Shown: positions 12,227 to 24,822 of the stretch, piece after piece | How the letters are laid out: each line of letters begins with the position of its first letter | How positions within the stretch are numbered: the stretch's first letter is position 1 | From: Hyparrhenia diplandra | Lineage: Eukaryota; Streptophyta; Magnoliopsida; Poales; Poaceae | DNA: 64,000 bases | Reading direction: 5' to 3' | Assembly: GCA_015847255.1 (NCBI GenBank) | Contig: JADLZK010009027.1 | Span: forward strand, 1 to 64,000 | Notes under the pieces: model-generated | The model's input: the letters and a program-made list of their open reading frames with translations, nothing else | What the model was told of the DNA's origin: nothing | Databases searched by the model: none | Made by a program: the position numbers and the translations under genes

Positions 12227-12576
12227 TGTTGAATATGCTCCAAATTCAATGGTTGAGAGATGATATTTGCATGCACCATTGATGTGAGCCCGTCGCCATG
12301 CGTGTCTTCGCATCCATGGAGCATTTAATTAGTCTGCATGCTAGCTCAACTAAGAATAGTCCTATGCTTAGAAAGGTTTCCACGAGAGATAATTTATCTT
12401 GTAAGCTTCCGCATGGCATTGTAACCAAACACTCCAGAATAGTGAAGAGTTTCTTTTTGGCGCCCGTGGTTTTCTCTTCCACATTGGGAGGGGGTTTTCC
12501 ACGTTAAAATTCTTGTGTCCCATTATTGTGTGTTTGATGTGTTCTCTTAGATGGTTCTTAGCCTTACGATCACAAC
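12227..12576 (+). repeat. 3' LTR of Ty1/copia element 1 (350 bp)
   Basis: It starts TGTTGAATATG after the typical copia purine tract (caaaggtggac) and ends cgatcacaaca. The terminal about 100 bases match 7966-8066, which fixes the right border. No 5-bp target duplication can be checked because the 5' LTR lacks its start. Confidence 0.75.
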
Positions 12577-13800
12577 AGTACACAAGGTCTTCAGTATATA
12601 AAGATCAATCCCTGATTCGTTGTTCACGGAACCTACATCTAATCAGAAATTTCGATTGAGACACGAGGCGGCAGCTTTCAAAGGGGCGAAGAGTAGTTTG
12701 GGTTCATTATGTGCACTATTTAATTTCCTTTACTTCCATGCATTTTTTTTGTATTAGCTTTTCCTAATGTTAAAGTCATGTGCATGGCTCTTGGATAAAA
12801 GATTGTTTTATTGCATATGTATCAAATAATTGTTGGAATGAAGGTTATGGTGCACAAATGGTTCAATAGCAGCAGGAGGAGACTGGACATCAGTAACTTG
12901 GGGTTTGGCAACTCGGTCATTGTAGGATTGACAGTATACTTCGTGTCAGTGTCAATGATAATTTATTTGGAGGTTCTCCGCCTATAACCAGATTCCTTGA
13001 GCAAAAATTCTTCATGGAGCGAAGCCCTGTGCTGATTCACCATCTGAGCATTGCAGACATCATGAGACCATAGTTCATCTGCTCACGTAGCTGGTTTTTG
13101 CCACCGTTACAGGTATTGATGTTTCGCCATCTGAGCATTGCCAGACTCACAATTCTTCATATGTTAGTCTTGCAGAAGTTCTAGCTCATGAATGACTTTG
13201 GTTCGATGCCTCCTGCTCCCAACCTGTTGTATCATCTAGATGTTCTCTTTGTGTCATTTTGGGGGCTGCAAGTTGATTTTGCTAGTAGCAGCCTGACTAC
13301 TTATGAACATACATGTAGCTAGCTAATAACAGCCTCAAACTTGTGATACCTTTTGGTGAAGATAAATGTAACATATAGGATGCAAAGACACCAAGAGTGG
13401 TTGTGTCCTTTTTCACAACAATGGCCACACTTAAAAGCGGGGGTGCAGTTGCTGGTCATGCTAGTACTGTATTTGCCCGCTCCATCAACCTCATTGGTTC
13501 ATGGTGATATCTTTTTATGCAAAACACTATTGCACAAAACGTATTTAGAGGCAGTCAAAATTGCCCACATCGGTTTGCAGTTTGAACTGCCAACGTGTCA
13601 TATTAGAAATTTATAGTTTATACAGGGTGCGCTTGAAAGGTGTAATAGCCCACGGAAATCTAAAAGTAGTAATTTTAATAATGGTTTTTTTGTAGTTAAA
13701 TTTGTGGCATTGAAATTATGTTCTTCAAAAGCAGATATGTGGCCTCCAACGTATGGATTCGTGGCATGTTTAAAATTCTTTTAGAAGAACAACAACAAAT

Positions 13801-14010
13801 GTGACGTGCGACTGAGAAGCGTCCGTAATTTATCATGAGAACACTTCTGCTTAAATCATGTTCATTATGAGGTTGTCACCATGGTCAGTTGGCAGATAAA
13901 GCAAAAGTGACGTGCGACTGAGAAGCGTCCTGATTACAAGGTGACGTGTTTCAATAAAACACTTATGTAAATAATTAGTTTTTTCTCCGTTGGCAGATAA
14001 AGCAAATGTA
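13801..14010 (+). repeat. Imperfect tandem duplication, unit about 105 bp
   Basis: gtgacgtgcgactgagaag occurs at about 13801 and 13908. The word gttggcagataaagcaaa occurs at about 13889 and 13990. The same order and nearly the same spacing indicate a diverged tandem duplication rather than chance. Confidence 0.7.
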
Positions 14011-15551
14011 GCTAAAATATTGACTACCACTAGTCTATGTGAAGCAAGCGTGAACCACTGAGAAAACAAAGGTTGACAAGCATTTCTGGATTGTTACGGC
14101 AATTTCCTAGTTTTTTGTCTTCTCTTTCATAAAGCTTAAATTACTTACGATTCAGCTTTCTAGTAATTCACTCGGCATGTGAAACAATGTAACTTCAGCT
14201 ATGGTGTGGTAAAAAGAGTAGTAGCTGGGAGATCAACTAACAAATTATCTCTAATTCATTCCACAGTAACTATCATTGCAACATGGAATTGAAGAAAAAA
14301 AGAGGTTTTGCACCCGATTAGACTTGTTAAAGCTAGTGGTGGAGATAACATCATAGAAACTATGTGTCTTCTTATGGCAATGGGTAACCAGATGGCCAAC
14401 ACCAGCATTGACCAAATGGATGTCAATGTGTTCGGATGCCTCCTTTTCCTAGCAGTGTTCCCTGAAAGCGACTGCCTTTTCGATCCATTGTAGTTGCACC
14501 CATGTTTGGTATTGGACACAAGAAGAGCGAAGCTGTGTGATATCAGAATAGACCAGGTATATATATTGATCATTGGCGTGTATATATTTTTTATTTGGGC
14601 ATTGACTACATGTGTAATATATATAGATTGGATAGAAAAGGGATTCTTATAAAAGTAGCCATGCCTTAACTAGTGGAAGTTGGTTGTATTGTGGTAGTGC
14701 AGTTCACCGATGATGATTGTATCTTCATGTACAAAAAAGGCACACAATGTTGTGAAAACGGCTCCTACTTGCAATTACTAGCATCCCACACATATCTATC
14801 TCAACCCCAGTGGGTTGGTGCATGCTACCGTGCACCATTGGCTATTTGGTACATGAAGTTAACTTTTTATTCGTATTAGTAAAAATGTAAGTCAACTTCT
14901 TCAGTTCAATCTATCGCACAATTATTTTATACTATCAACATTCATGAGCATATAGAAACTTCACTAGAGTAATACACATGCATTACAACAAAAAATCGAA
15001 AAAGGAGCGGATTAAAACGTTTCCATCTCAAATAGTGATTTTATCGGTTACTATGATTTGAAAGATTGAATATGCATTTATACTAAATGTCCACACCATG
15101 CATTATAACCGGATAGAAATGGTCAATATGCACAAAGTCATATTGATAACTTGTCCTAGGTACAACAGGTACTTCTAATTAATACTTTTAGTATTTAATT
15201 TCATAACACACTGATGCATGATAACTGGGGTGTCTTGTGCCCAGGCCTCACCCTCTACCTTAATAACCTGCCTTGAGCCACGGTATAGGCCGAGGTCATA
15301 TATCATTTAGGGTCAACTGGGCTGAGCCAGGGGACAGCAAAGTGAGGTGGAGCAGTTTTACCCGTATGAAAAAAAACCATATCACCAGGATCGGGTTAGC
15401 TTTAGCATGGCGACATCAAGAATCGTCGGTGGTGAATTCAGTTTAGGCGTGATGCTCCAAATGCCTCCTTTTCCCCCATGTAAAGTATTAATTTCGACAA
15501 AGCGTTAAGCTTGCACACACAGTACGTATCATAGGATCCGGGTTAGCTAGC

Positions 15552-15582
15552 AGTTGTCAAGGAATTTCTTTCCTTGACAACT
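15552..15582. repeat. Perfect 13-bp inverted repeat (stem-loop)
   Basis: agttgtcaaggaa is followed by the loop tttct and then ttccttgacaact, an exact reverse complement. Either strand could fold into a 13-bp stem. No further extension of the pairing is obvious. Confidence 0.8.
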
Positions 15583-16559
15583 CTTTAGCTACAATTATAA
15601 AAAAACAATTGCTAGCTACGCTATTTGCTACTACAATGGAGACTCTCGAGTTTACTACAATGGGATCGTAAGCAATGCAGGTTTACTATATCTGCAAACT
15701 GTTAAGGAAAGTTATACGACGTGCACTGCCTGATATATGCATGCACCATTCGCTCCATTGCAGCTATAAATGTAGCAATTATTGCCCACGCATTCGTAAG
15801 CAGAAGAAGAATATTTGGGATAAGCTTGCTTTCTCAGTAAGGGTCATAAATGTGCGAATGCAGAAGGGCCTCCAAAAATGACACAAGACCATGGCGAAGA
15901 TGAGTAGAAGAAATCATCATGAGTCCTTAGGACCCCGGGCATGCTGCATAACATTTGGGCAACATGGAGAAGCGAATGTCTGGCAATTCGATCCCACTGG
16001 TAAAGACCATCACCATGAGCACACACACTACACACCAATATGGACGATAAGGCGCCTGATACCGCCTGGCGGTTGACCACCTCAATAGCAAGTGCCTGGA
16101 GCTGCATATGGACGTCTACAGATCTCTTCTCCTGCAGCGGCTCTAAAGCTCATTCTAACTTTCGAAATCTACGTAACCATAGTAGGGAACATATATATAC
16201 TACCTCTTCAATATACTGTAAGATGTTCTAATTCATCGTAAATAGATCGATGAAATAAACGAGTAAAAGCTGTATCACTTTGTAATTATCCTAATTATAC
16301 ATTAGAAATATCACTTCTTATCTGTCTGCTGCAAAAGTTGGCTGGGCTGGTACGTACAAAACAAGCACTAGATATTACTAAGCTACATACTCATCTAGAA
16401 TCACATTTAGGAACACCAGGGAGCACTATTTTGAGTAGAAAGTGTGGGCTGAACTCTTAATCTTTTACTTCATCTTTTGCATATAATTGATAATACGTTT
16501 TTTTTAATTAATTATGTTTTTTACACTACTATACAATAAGCCACAATAAGAGCGCCTCA

Positions 16560-16670
16560 TTTTTTTTTTAGTAGGGGTGGCTCTATCTAAAAGCCCTACA
16601 GTATGGTCCATTTCCTTCCACTGAACCAGCACGCCCCTATTAAAAATTAGTAGTAGGCGGTTTTTTTTTT
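16560..16670 (+). repeat. Fragment of a TAGGGGYGGCTCT-type DNA transposon
   Basis: agtaggggtggctctatctaaaagccctac resembles the termini of a common grass class II family whose ends read AGTAGGGGCGGCTCT. The flanking poly-T tracts and absence of a matching opposite end make this a fragment call only. Confidence 0.35.
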
Positions 16671-17619
16671 TTTTTTTTTGTTACTAATGTTTTTATATGG
16701 CAAAGAGATTTTGAGTAGATCTTGAGTTAATGAAGTTGAAGGAGAAGATAGGATGGTACAAAATATAATGATCACGACATTAGTGTAGCTAGTCATTAAT
16801 AACCCATTTGCCAAATCATTTTCAGTCTATTGGAATAATTTTGTACCAGAACGCAAAGGAAAAATTGCTTTTCATCCATAGGAACCAAACCAGAATGACA
16901 CAAAAATCAAAACTGAGAACCTGATTCAGGGTATTAGTGGCGTGCCTATAAGGCTATAACAAAGTTGTATGGGTGTACGTCCCTACTTGGTTTGATGATG
17001 GCCTGTGGGGCTACTGGCGGCAAGGGCCTACAACATGCACCCTCAACTCAAAGCATCCTTATATATCTAGGTTCATCTTCATTTGAGCGTCAAGATACCC
17101 AAAGCTCTGCCCTTTTCTAAAAACCTAAAGCTCTGCTCCTCCATGCATATGTACCCTTACGACACACACAAGCTGGTTCTCCTATATATACTTTACCGGC
17201 CGCCAACACCCCATGCAACAACAGATTAGGGTCGATTGTCCAACACGTAGTGTATTAGGTGTGGGGCTTTGCAGCGGTGCAGCATTCGGAAGTGTAGATC
17301 TTTGGTCATGCACCATGTGGTTTTCTAAGGATGAGAGGCATCTGGAATTTGTTGTGCTCAGTGCAGTTCTCCTTTCGCATCGCCATGTTTGATACAGCTC
17401 AATGATACCTATATTTGTGGGTTAGCGCATCAGCTTGAACTTGTATCCAGGAATGTCAAACTCTTATATGCTGGGGTAATCTCCTTTTTTTAAAAAAATA
17501 AAAAGTTATATATTTTGTTGGGGTCATAGCGGAGGAGCTATACGTATTTGCTGTACCGCTCTTACGCCCCCCTTACCCCCCCGCCCGCCCCACCCCACAA
17601 AAATCCTAGATCTGCCCTA

Positions 17620-18250
17620 CGGGGAAGGCTGGTTCTTAGCGAGAGGTAAGCCCCTTGACAAAAGTGAAATCCTCGTGATGCCTTCACGGGCGGAAAGCGT
17701 CCTGCGCCCGTTGGCGAAGGCCCCATGGGGAAAACTTTCATTGGCGAAGGCGATTAGCGAGAACGAGGATACATCCGGCTTTCGGCGAAGACCGCCCGAT
17801 AGCGCGCCCGTTACCCTCGGTAAAAAGTAAAGTAGCCCGTTAAAAGGTAGTTGGGAAAGCGGCGGTTTATGGCTCCCTCTTTGCGAGGGGCGCCTTTTTC
17901 GAGAGTTCCTTTGTTCCACTCTCGGCAAAAAGTTCATTGTTTTTTTTAAAATCCTGTACCGACGGCCCAACCATGGAGTCCTCGGCGAAGTTTTTTTTTT
18001 TTTTGCAAAATACTTTGCGGCGGTCGCGACCACAAGAGCCCTCGGTGAATTTATAAACAAAGAGTTTTTTCTAAAAATACTTTGCGGCTGACGACCTTAA
18101 AGCTCTCGGTAAACCACTTGGCTTTGCGAGAGTTTGTGCCATTACCCTCAGCAAAGCTGGGAGCGTGGGGTTACGCCTTCCCTATTTTTTTCCAGCTTTT
18201 GCGAGTGGAGTGTCTTTGGTGCTTGGCAAAGGAAGCTGTATTGAATGGCG
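17620..18250. mobile_element. CACTA (En/Spm) subterminal-repeat fragment
   Basis: There are many short repeats of the type ctcggcaaa, ctcggcgaa, ctcggtaaa and ttggcgaagg on one strand, with ttcgagagttc and ggcgaag variants. This dense array of TTTGCCGAG-like words is the subterminal signature of a large grass CACTA family. No CACTA terminus, transposase or target duplication is visible, so it is a truncated or solo end. Confidence 0.6.
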
Positions 18251-19385
18251 CAAAGGTGGGCATTGGTGCGGGCCTGGAGAAAACAAACATGCAAATAGGA
18301 AACAGCAACCCGTCATGTTCCTGTTCCTCATGATATAGGCTTGGAAGCAGCTTGTGATGACTTTATTGGGATGACACTACCAATGTTTTACCGTCTTGTT
18401 AATACACACAACAATTGGACACTCTGTAACCTAATGTTCTCACAGATTTACCAGATGTATTTTTCTTCTAACATCATTTTTACTGCATGCGGGTGCTTCT
18501 CCATTGCGTCGTCTCAACTAATTATGTTGCAGATACACAAAACACAAAGCTCGACTCTGCTACCTGTTAGGATAATTGAATTTGGGATTGAGGAATAGAG
18601 GAACAAGATTGGGAAGGAAGCAAAGCACGAGATAGGCGAGGATAAATTCGAATTCAAGTGTTCAGAGTTCAATACAATGTTGTCCTCTCCAGAGGCGCGC
18701 ATTCCAGCACTTATACATCCGGCCCAAGCCGGTGGCGTGTCCAACAGCGCAGCTGCTTCTACTCCTGGGGATCAGGCCCATTGGGGGTCAATAACGCGTG
18801 CTTGGCTTCCGCGTTTCTCTTGTTGGGCGTCCACAGCGGCAGGTGACCCATTCTGGACTTCCGCATGGTCAGGCGGCGGGAGCCACAGCCTTTACACTAC
18901 CCTGTTGCCTTCGGACATCACAGCTGAGCTCCATTCGGCACTGTTGCCTTCGGACATCCAGCTGAAGTGTTTTCGGCCCTGCCGTGAGTATGTGGTCTGG
19001 TGGACACTTCAAGCATGCCTTGAACATCTTCTAGATATGCATGGGGCCTCTGGAACTTACGAACTACAGATCAGGAGACCAGAAAGAAAGTTTGCTTTAC
19101 ATTCCCCACGCCTCGCATTTCTATTCTACAGAAGAACACACACCGCCACAGATAACATTAGATCTTTGTTGTTTTGAAAACGCTGGAGCTTCAGTATATA
19201 TAAGCTATATATCAGATCGAGCACCAATTTATAGTCACGAAATAACATGACGACATCTTAAAGTTGCATTGCATATATTGTCATAGTAAAGGCTGCCACA
19301 TGTATATTGTCCCACGATTTCCATCATTAAACAAACGTGCACCCAAGAATCATCTATATAATAACAAGTAGGTCACTATACTAAA
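18251..19385. other. Unassigned DNA with a small direct repeat
   Basis: An open plus-strand frame at 18677-19177 (166 codons) has no recognisable domain. Inside it, ctgttgccttcggacatc occurs twice, 41 bases apart (about 18902 and 18943). I do not call a gene. Confidence 0.35.
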
Positions 19386-20170
19386 ATCATGGCATGGTGT
19401 CAATCGCACCATCAAGTCGATACATCAAATTGGCATGGTGTCACATGTATGCTCGCTGAAGCCGGGGCGGCGCCAAGATTGCGTAGCGCCGCCGCGGTGC
19501 CCTGGAGCGCCGAGAACACCGGCGCGCACTCGCCGAGCGCGCCGCGCAGCGCCCGCCCGGTCCACGCTCCCAAGCTCGCTGCGTCCACCATCTCCATCCG
19601 CCCCCACTCTTCCCCCAGCGCCCGCGCCGCTCCTCCCCCACCTTAGCGCGCCCGCGCTCCATCGCTCCTGCCCGGAAAAATTAAGCGCCGCGCTGCCACC
19701 CGAATCCATCGCCGCTCCACCCCGCCATGCCTCGCTTCCAACGCCCGCCCAGCCTTACCCCTGCCGCCCAGCTCCACCGAGCCACCCCAAGCCCAAGCCA
19801 CAGCTCCGCCACCATGCCCCACCACGCACTTTCGCCACGCCGCCCGGCGCCCTTTTGGCCACGGAAGACCGCAGCGAGGGACAGGCCACCCTCTTCTTCC
19901 CCCCTTTCCTCTGTTTTCTTATTCGGGGAGATGAGCGGAGGGGCGAGCTGGAGCGGAGGAGTTTTTGATAAATAGCGCGGGCCGATCCCCACCCGGTGGA
20001 CATGGCGTGCGGCGAGTCCGTCGATAAAACCCGGCAAATACGCTTTGGACCCGGATGGAACACCTCACGAAAATTCTTGGACCGGATATCCGGTTTTGAA
20101 GTTGCTGGACCTATTTGGGATAGGGGCCAAAGTTCTTGGACCACGGTGCATTTCACTCTTTATAGAATCA
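19386..20170 (-). other. CpG-rich gene-like block, probably a captured or broken gene 5' end
   Basis: A sharply bounded GC-rich block lies in AT-rich surroundings. All frames stay open because of composition. On the minus strand it reads like a plant 5' region: a TATTTATC element near 19970, a G-rich leader, then an alanine/leucine-rich reading frame at 19597-19412 starting MEMVDAASLGAWTGRALRG. The plus-strand frame at 19435-19968 is proline/arginine-rich and looks like a shadow. The block edges suggest transposon-mediated capture. The segment around 20120-20165 (aagttcttggaccacggtgc) resembles a terminal repeat word of grass Mutator-like elements, but I found no matching opposite end. Confidence 0.3.
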
Positions 20171-20989
20171 CGGGGAAGTGCAGAGCTTTGCTGTCCACCA
20201 TGGCTTAATCACCCTGAAGATACTTGTACCTAATCCCATGTTATCCGATCGCATCCTGTACAAAACAAACAAATAGATAATGCAGTTGGTTGGCAGAGTA
20301 ATCAGGTTACGCCATAAAACGAGATAGCAAACCCCATCTTTTTCTTAAATCGGCATGGATAAGAGTGAATTTCAAAATGGCTCAGACCATATTTGCGTCT
20401 GTTCTGTCCTAAATGATACTACAGAAGCGAAAATCCTGACTATATCACCTTTATATTTGCGTCATATTGACAATTTTTAATCAATGTTTTCAATTTGAAA
20501 CAAAAAATTTTAGAACCCACTAAGAAAAGGGAAATTTTTGAAATTCGAAATTTCAGCTCAAATTCAAATTAAATTCAAATTTTTAAAAAATTGACATGAT
20601 TCGCTAAAACTATCTATGGTTGTTCATACACACAACACATGAAATTTTTGACATGGTTTTGCATTTCTATGGGGCTGCAGGGGCTGCATGGTCCTTGATC
20701 GCGCTGACTTGAGCCTTTACGCCGCCAATAGAAGTGGGAGATAGGGGATAGAACATGGATTTTGGGTGTGGTTTAGGGTTTCATAGGGCTATTGTGGGCC
20801 AATGGGAAGCGATTTGGGGCCATGTTGGCTATTTGAAAGGAGGCGAAGATTCGCTGACAATTTTTGACCGGTGGTGCCCATGAGAAACCGAAATTTCTGG
20901 AATTTCAGAAAATTTAGGCCGCGAGTGAAAACCTTGATTTTAATAGAAAAAAGATTATATATGGAGTCTTCATCAAGGTCAAGCGATGA

Positions 20990-21250
20990 TGTGGGACATT
21001 TCTTTCAGACTTAAAAGGGGGTAAGACAAAGGTGACCCCTTGTCTCCTATCTTATTCAACTTGGTGGTAGATATGCTTGCAACCCTCATTTTCTGGGCTA
21101 AGACCAATTGGAAAATTTGTGCCACATCTAATTGATGATGGCCTTTCAATCATTCAATATGCAGATGATACTATATTATTTTTGGATGATGATATGCTTC
21201 AAGCTAGGGAACATAAGCTAGTGCTTAGACTACCCATGTTACTGAATTTT
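20990..21250 (+). pseudogene. LINE (non-LTR retrotransposon) reverse transcriptase fragment
   Basis: A piece reads like RQGDPLSPILFNLVVDMLA at about 21020-21075. It is followed in another frame by the catalytic block IQYADDTILFL at about 21155-21187. Both are hallmarks of plant L1-type RT. The family copies its RNA at a nicked target. Only about 85 codons of the palm domain remain. The rest of the ORF is missing on both sides, and the first segment carries a stop. Confidence 0.8.
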
Positions 21251-21682
21251 TAGGCTAGGGTCAATAACAATCCCAACTGTTTGTCCCACTCAAACGTACA
21301 GGTTTAAGGTCTGTCCCCGGTCGTTGGTGGTTTCAGAAGGACTACCGTACTACTTTATATGGGTGAGGCTAGTGACTTAATTTTCCGACGTTTCATAACT
21401 CATTTCAAATGAAAAGAGTAGTAAACTACAACCGTCTCAGTTGCAGCAAGTGCGGCTTAGATGTTGAGAATGGAGGACTGGTATAAGTCAGTTAGCTGAC
21501 ATCCTCTGAGACTCAAGCAGTGAGGTAACCCTTTCGGTGAACCACGATGTAATCAAGCGGCCAAGTGTAATACGCTGTATCTAATATTTGATTTCGCTAC
21601 AAGCATTAATAAAAAATCAAGCAAAAGCAAAACTATTTTTTTTACGAGAGCATGTCGCTAATGCATAACGCCGGTAAATCTA

Positions 21683-22620
21683 TCTTCTATACTATAAAAT
21701 CGTTGAAATTGAAAAAGATTTATTTACTCATAAAATTTTCCTACCCACCACTCAATGACATGTAGACCCATAAAAACAAAACAAGCGGGGAACACTCACT
21801 TCTGCGCATTGGAAATACGGACTTTTTTTGCAGCGTCCAGTCTACCCACCCGGCATACACTACGGCAAATCAACTTACCGGCACACAGCGTCAGCGCTCC
21901 GCGTGAAACATCTCCTACCCATGGCATTGCGCGAACATTAATGCGCTCCTGTTCCGCACCCACCCCCCGCCATCATCCTTTTTCGTTTCTTTCCCCTCCC
22001 CATCTCCGTCATTGGTGGCTGCCCGGCCGGGGGCGAGACTTTGCTCCCATAACGCTGGGTCGCTCTCGCTCCGCCAGCCGTAATTGCTGTTGCTGGTGGC
22101 GGCCAGGTTGAAGCTTGGCGAGGATAGACCGTCCCTGGGCGATCGCTGCTGCTGCGGCACCGGCTGACAAATGGCGCGCACTTCGATGGCGATGCGCTGC
22201 TGCGGCCTGCGTCATCGCCCGGCTGGGGTCTCCAGGTTGACGCCCCAAGCTTAGCGAAGGGCCGGTCCCTGACGGCCTTGCTGCTGCGGCCCTGCAGCAC
22301 CGACAACTTCGTATACCCACGTTCCTTTCTCTGATGCGAATGAATCACGCGTCGATCTGCCTCCGTGGTAAGCTGGGTGGTGCTGCCCCATAGCTTGTCT
22401 GAAGGGGAGGCAGAACGATCTCTGCCGCGAGATCATAATCTCGAGCGGAGTGGAAGTTCCCGCACGAAGGCTCCTCTGGTGAAAAAAGGAAAATTACGAA
22501 CAGCAATGGAAGACTACCTCCCAATCAGCCTGCCTCCACCAGCGATCTCCTCGATCTGCACGACACCTGGCCAATATGTAACGTGTTTGGTTTGATCTGC
22601 TGATAAAATACTATAATCTG
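21683..22620 (+). mobile_element. Possible Helitron 5' end carrying GC-rich captured sequence
   Basis: The word tcttctatactataaaatc, preceded by A, resembles the 5' terminus of grass Helitrons (TC followed by TMTACTA-like sequence). Downstream, 21900-22600 is GC-rich and looks like host exon or leader sequence, with a break in composition at both edges. I could not locate the 3' hairpin plus CTRR end, so the call is tentative. Confidence 0.3.
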
Positions 22621-23138
22621 GTGTTTGCTCAAGTCATTCACCGGCAGTTACCAACAGCTGCGGGAGACTCATGTGGTATAGTCAGGGGTCCTCTTCGGTG
22701 GCCGGTTCGGCGGCGCTGGATCATAGGTTTTCAACTTGCGCCGGTCCTGATGTGGGACCCTATCATGGCGCCAGCGAGATGGTCTGGGATGAGTGTCTCT
22801 GGGGCCGTATACCCTGGAACATCATATTTTTTATATGTTCTTTTTTCACGGAAAATGCTGCTTGATTCATCTTATATTGTATTAATTAGAAAGGAATGTG
22901 TTTCTGAATGAAAAGGTGAAGTCAGAGCTTGCTTGCAAGATTATAGCAGATAACGTATACTGGTTTTTTTTTTTTTTTTTAGAAATACCGTATATTGTTC
23001 ATGAGAGGTTGGATGCTTCATTTTATTTGCTGATTTTAGAGTTTTTAGTGTGTAGCAAAGCCTTTTTTTTTTAATTCTTGACGAATTTAGCAAAATAGCA
23101 TGCACAATCCTTGCTTATCAATTTTTCTTTGTTTGCAG

Positions 23139-23267
23139 ATTTGAAGATTGGTGATCTCATGATGTCAGACATAAACCGCATTGAAGCAATATGTGACATC
23201 GTGAATTGGGGCTATTCTCTACTTTTTGCTGGAAAACCCCAACAAACATTTTCTACATGTGTGATTG
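23139..23267 (+). pseudogene. Orphan exon with consensus splice sites
   Basis: The acceptor tttgtttgcag precedes it and the donor GTATGT follows it. Between them 42 codons are open in one phase, including LKIGDLMMSDINRIEAICD. A pyrimidine-rich tract lies upstream. No neighbouring exon is visible, so this looks like a gene fragment, perhaps moved with the GC-rich block to its left. I do not recognise the protein. Confidence 0.4.
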
Positions 23268-23437
23268 GTATGTCCTTGATCTAACATCCGTATTCTTCAG
23301 TCACATGTTTTATTATCTCCTACTCTATATATATAAGATGAACCGGTAAAGTGACCCGCGTTCAATATTGAGATGTAAATGCGACACCCAAGCGATTTTT
23401 CCGTGAACCCTTATAGCGATCAAGTTTTGGTGGCTCG

Positions 23438-24822
23438 TGTAGGATCTGATGGAAGCCTAGAGGGGGGTGAATAGGCTTAACCCCAAAATTGACTGTTAAA
23501 ACTTACGTAGGCTGTCGGTACACACAAGCAGCACGGCACTACCGGCGTCAAGTATGGCTTCTTTACCCAGCGTGAACGGACCAATGAGGCGAGCGAGCGA
23601 GAAAGACACTTCTCTCGGCGGGCGGTAGCGGCACTGCGCAGCGTGGTGGCGGCACTGCGGCGTATGCGAACGAGCACTCCCAAAGCTAGTCCACGAGGCT
23701 GGAGTTTGGTGCTCAAGGTTCCCACTTGTTCCTGCACACAAATATACCACAGAAAACCTTTCAAGGCTGGCGAAACCCGGCAACCAAGTAGGTCGGGTCG
23801 AAGCCCTTTCTCACAAGACAAATATGCAATAAAGTAAAGGGAGAACAAAGTGAGACAAGGATTTGACCGTGGTTCACAGCGCCAAGCCAGGCTGGAGCTC
23901 GTCCGCGTTGTTGAGGTTGCCCACACAAGAAACTTAAACGCCCCGAGCTTGCCTTTTTCCCTCGTTCACAAGTCTAGGGGAGTTAACCTAGAGATGTGGG
24001 GTAATGTATTGCTGTAAATTGAAAAGGTTACAAACCTCCCAAAGGCTGCCACACGAAGGGGGCAAGCTCAAGGTGCGCCCTAGCCGTCTAGGGCAAGCTC
24101 AAGAGTAAAGAACCCTAGGGTTCATTGGCGTGAACCAAATGCTCTTTTGGTGGGGAAGATAGTAGATCCGGCCTCCACAAAGCGGTTTGCTGCCTTTTCC
24201 CTCAAAAGATTTGATGGTGGAAAGCGAAATCTTTGCTTAGCAGGGGAAAGGAGGAGCAACAATGGAGGAGTGAGAGAGCAAGGAGTCTCTTTTTAGTACA
24301 TTTGTCGCGAGGTTGAAGATGAAGTGAGCGTAGTGACGTTAGGGGAGGGTAGAATGGGTATTTATACCTGTGAGTTCCCAACGGTAGGATTTAGAATGTG
24401 TAGCCTTTGCCGCCTTAGCGACCGCTTGCAGCGTGAAAGTGGCTGCTTTACCCGCACCATTCTTGGCGGCACCTTTAGCGCCAACTTAACAAAAGGTGAG
24501 AAGCAAGTGGAAATGCTGGCTGGTCAGGTTTGGAGCTGAGTGTTGTGTCTGGATTTGATGTTTAGAGCACTTGGTCCACAGGTACCCGAGAATCCTAGGA
24601 TCCCTCTTAATAGTACGGCATTTCCTAAACTCAAGATTCGAAATATAAAATAATTTAAACGCCTTGAGCCGGAAACACCACCATCTTGCTTATTTGGTAC
24701 TTTTGGACCTGTTCATCAACTCCATATTTTAATCCCTGCATGTCATCTTCGTAAAACTCATTAGTCCCCTAATTCGGTGGTCATCAACGCCAAAACCCAC
24801 TTAGAGCTTGATTGCACTTACA
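23438..24822 (+). repeat. Solo LTR of a SIRE/Maximus-type copia element
   Basis: It starts TGTAGGATC and contains the phrase cctagaggggggtgaatagg near the beginning. It also has ctcttaatagtacggcattt near 24608 and ttagtcccctaattcggtgg near 24764, and it ends near ttgattgcacttaca. This combination is characteristic of large copia LTRs of the SIRE/Maximus group in grasses. No internal domains adjoin it. The flanking 5-mers are not identical, so a target duplication is not supported. Confidence 0.6.

Larger units (their letters stand above)
12577..17619. other. Low-copy intergenic DNA without a defensible gene
   Basis: It contains short local duplications: caccatctgagcattgcaga near 13036 and again near 13128, and a ~105-bp imperfect tandem repeat at 13801-14010. 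It also holds a perfect 13-bp hairpin at 15552-15582 and poly-T tracts at 16500-16680. Promoter-like TATATATA words occur at about 14570 and 17185, without a convincing downstream reading frame. Open frames here are under 110 codons and lack family signatures. Confidence 0.45.

Noticed and set aside
19435..19968. 177-codon plus-strand frame rich in Pro and Ala
   Set aside because: All frames are open in this CpG-rich block. The composition is what GC-rich antisense DNA gives, and no domain is visible.
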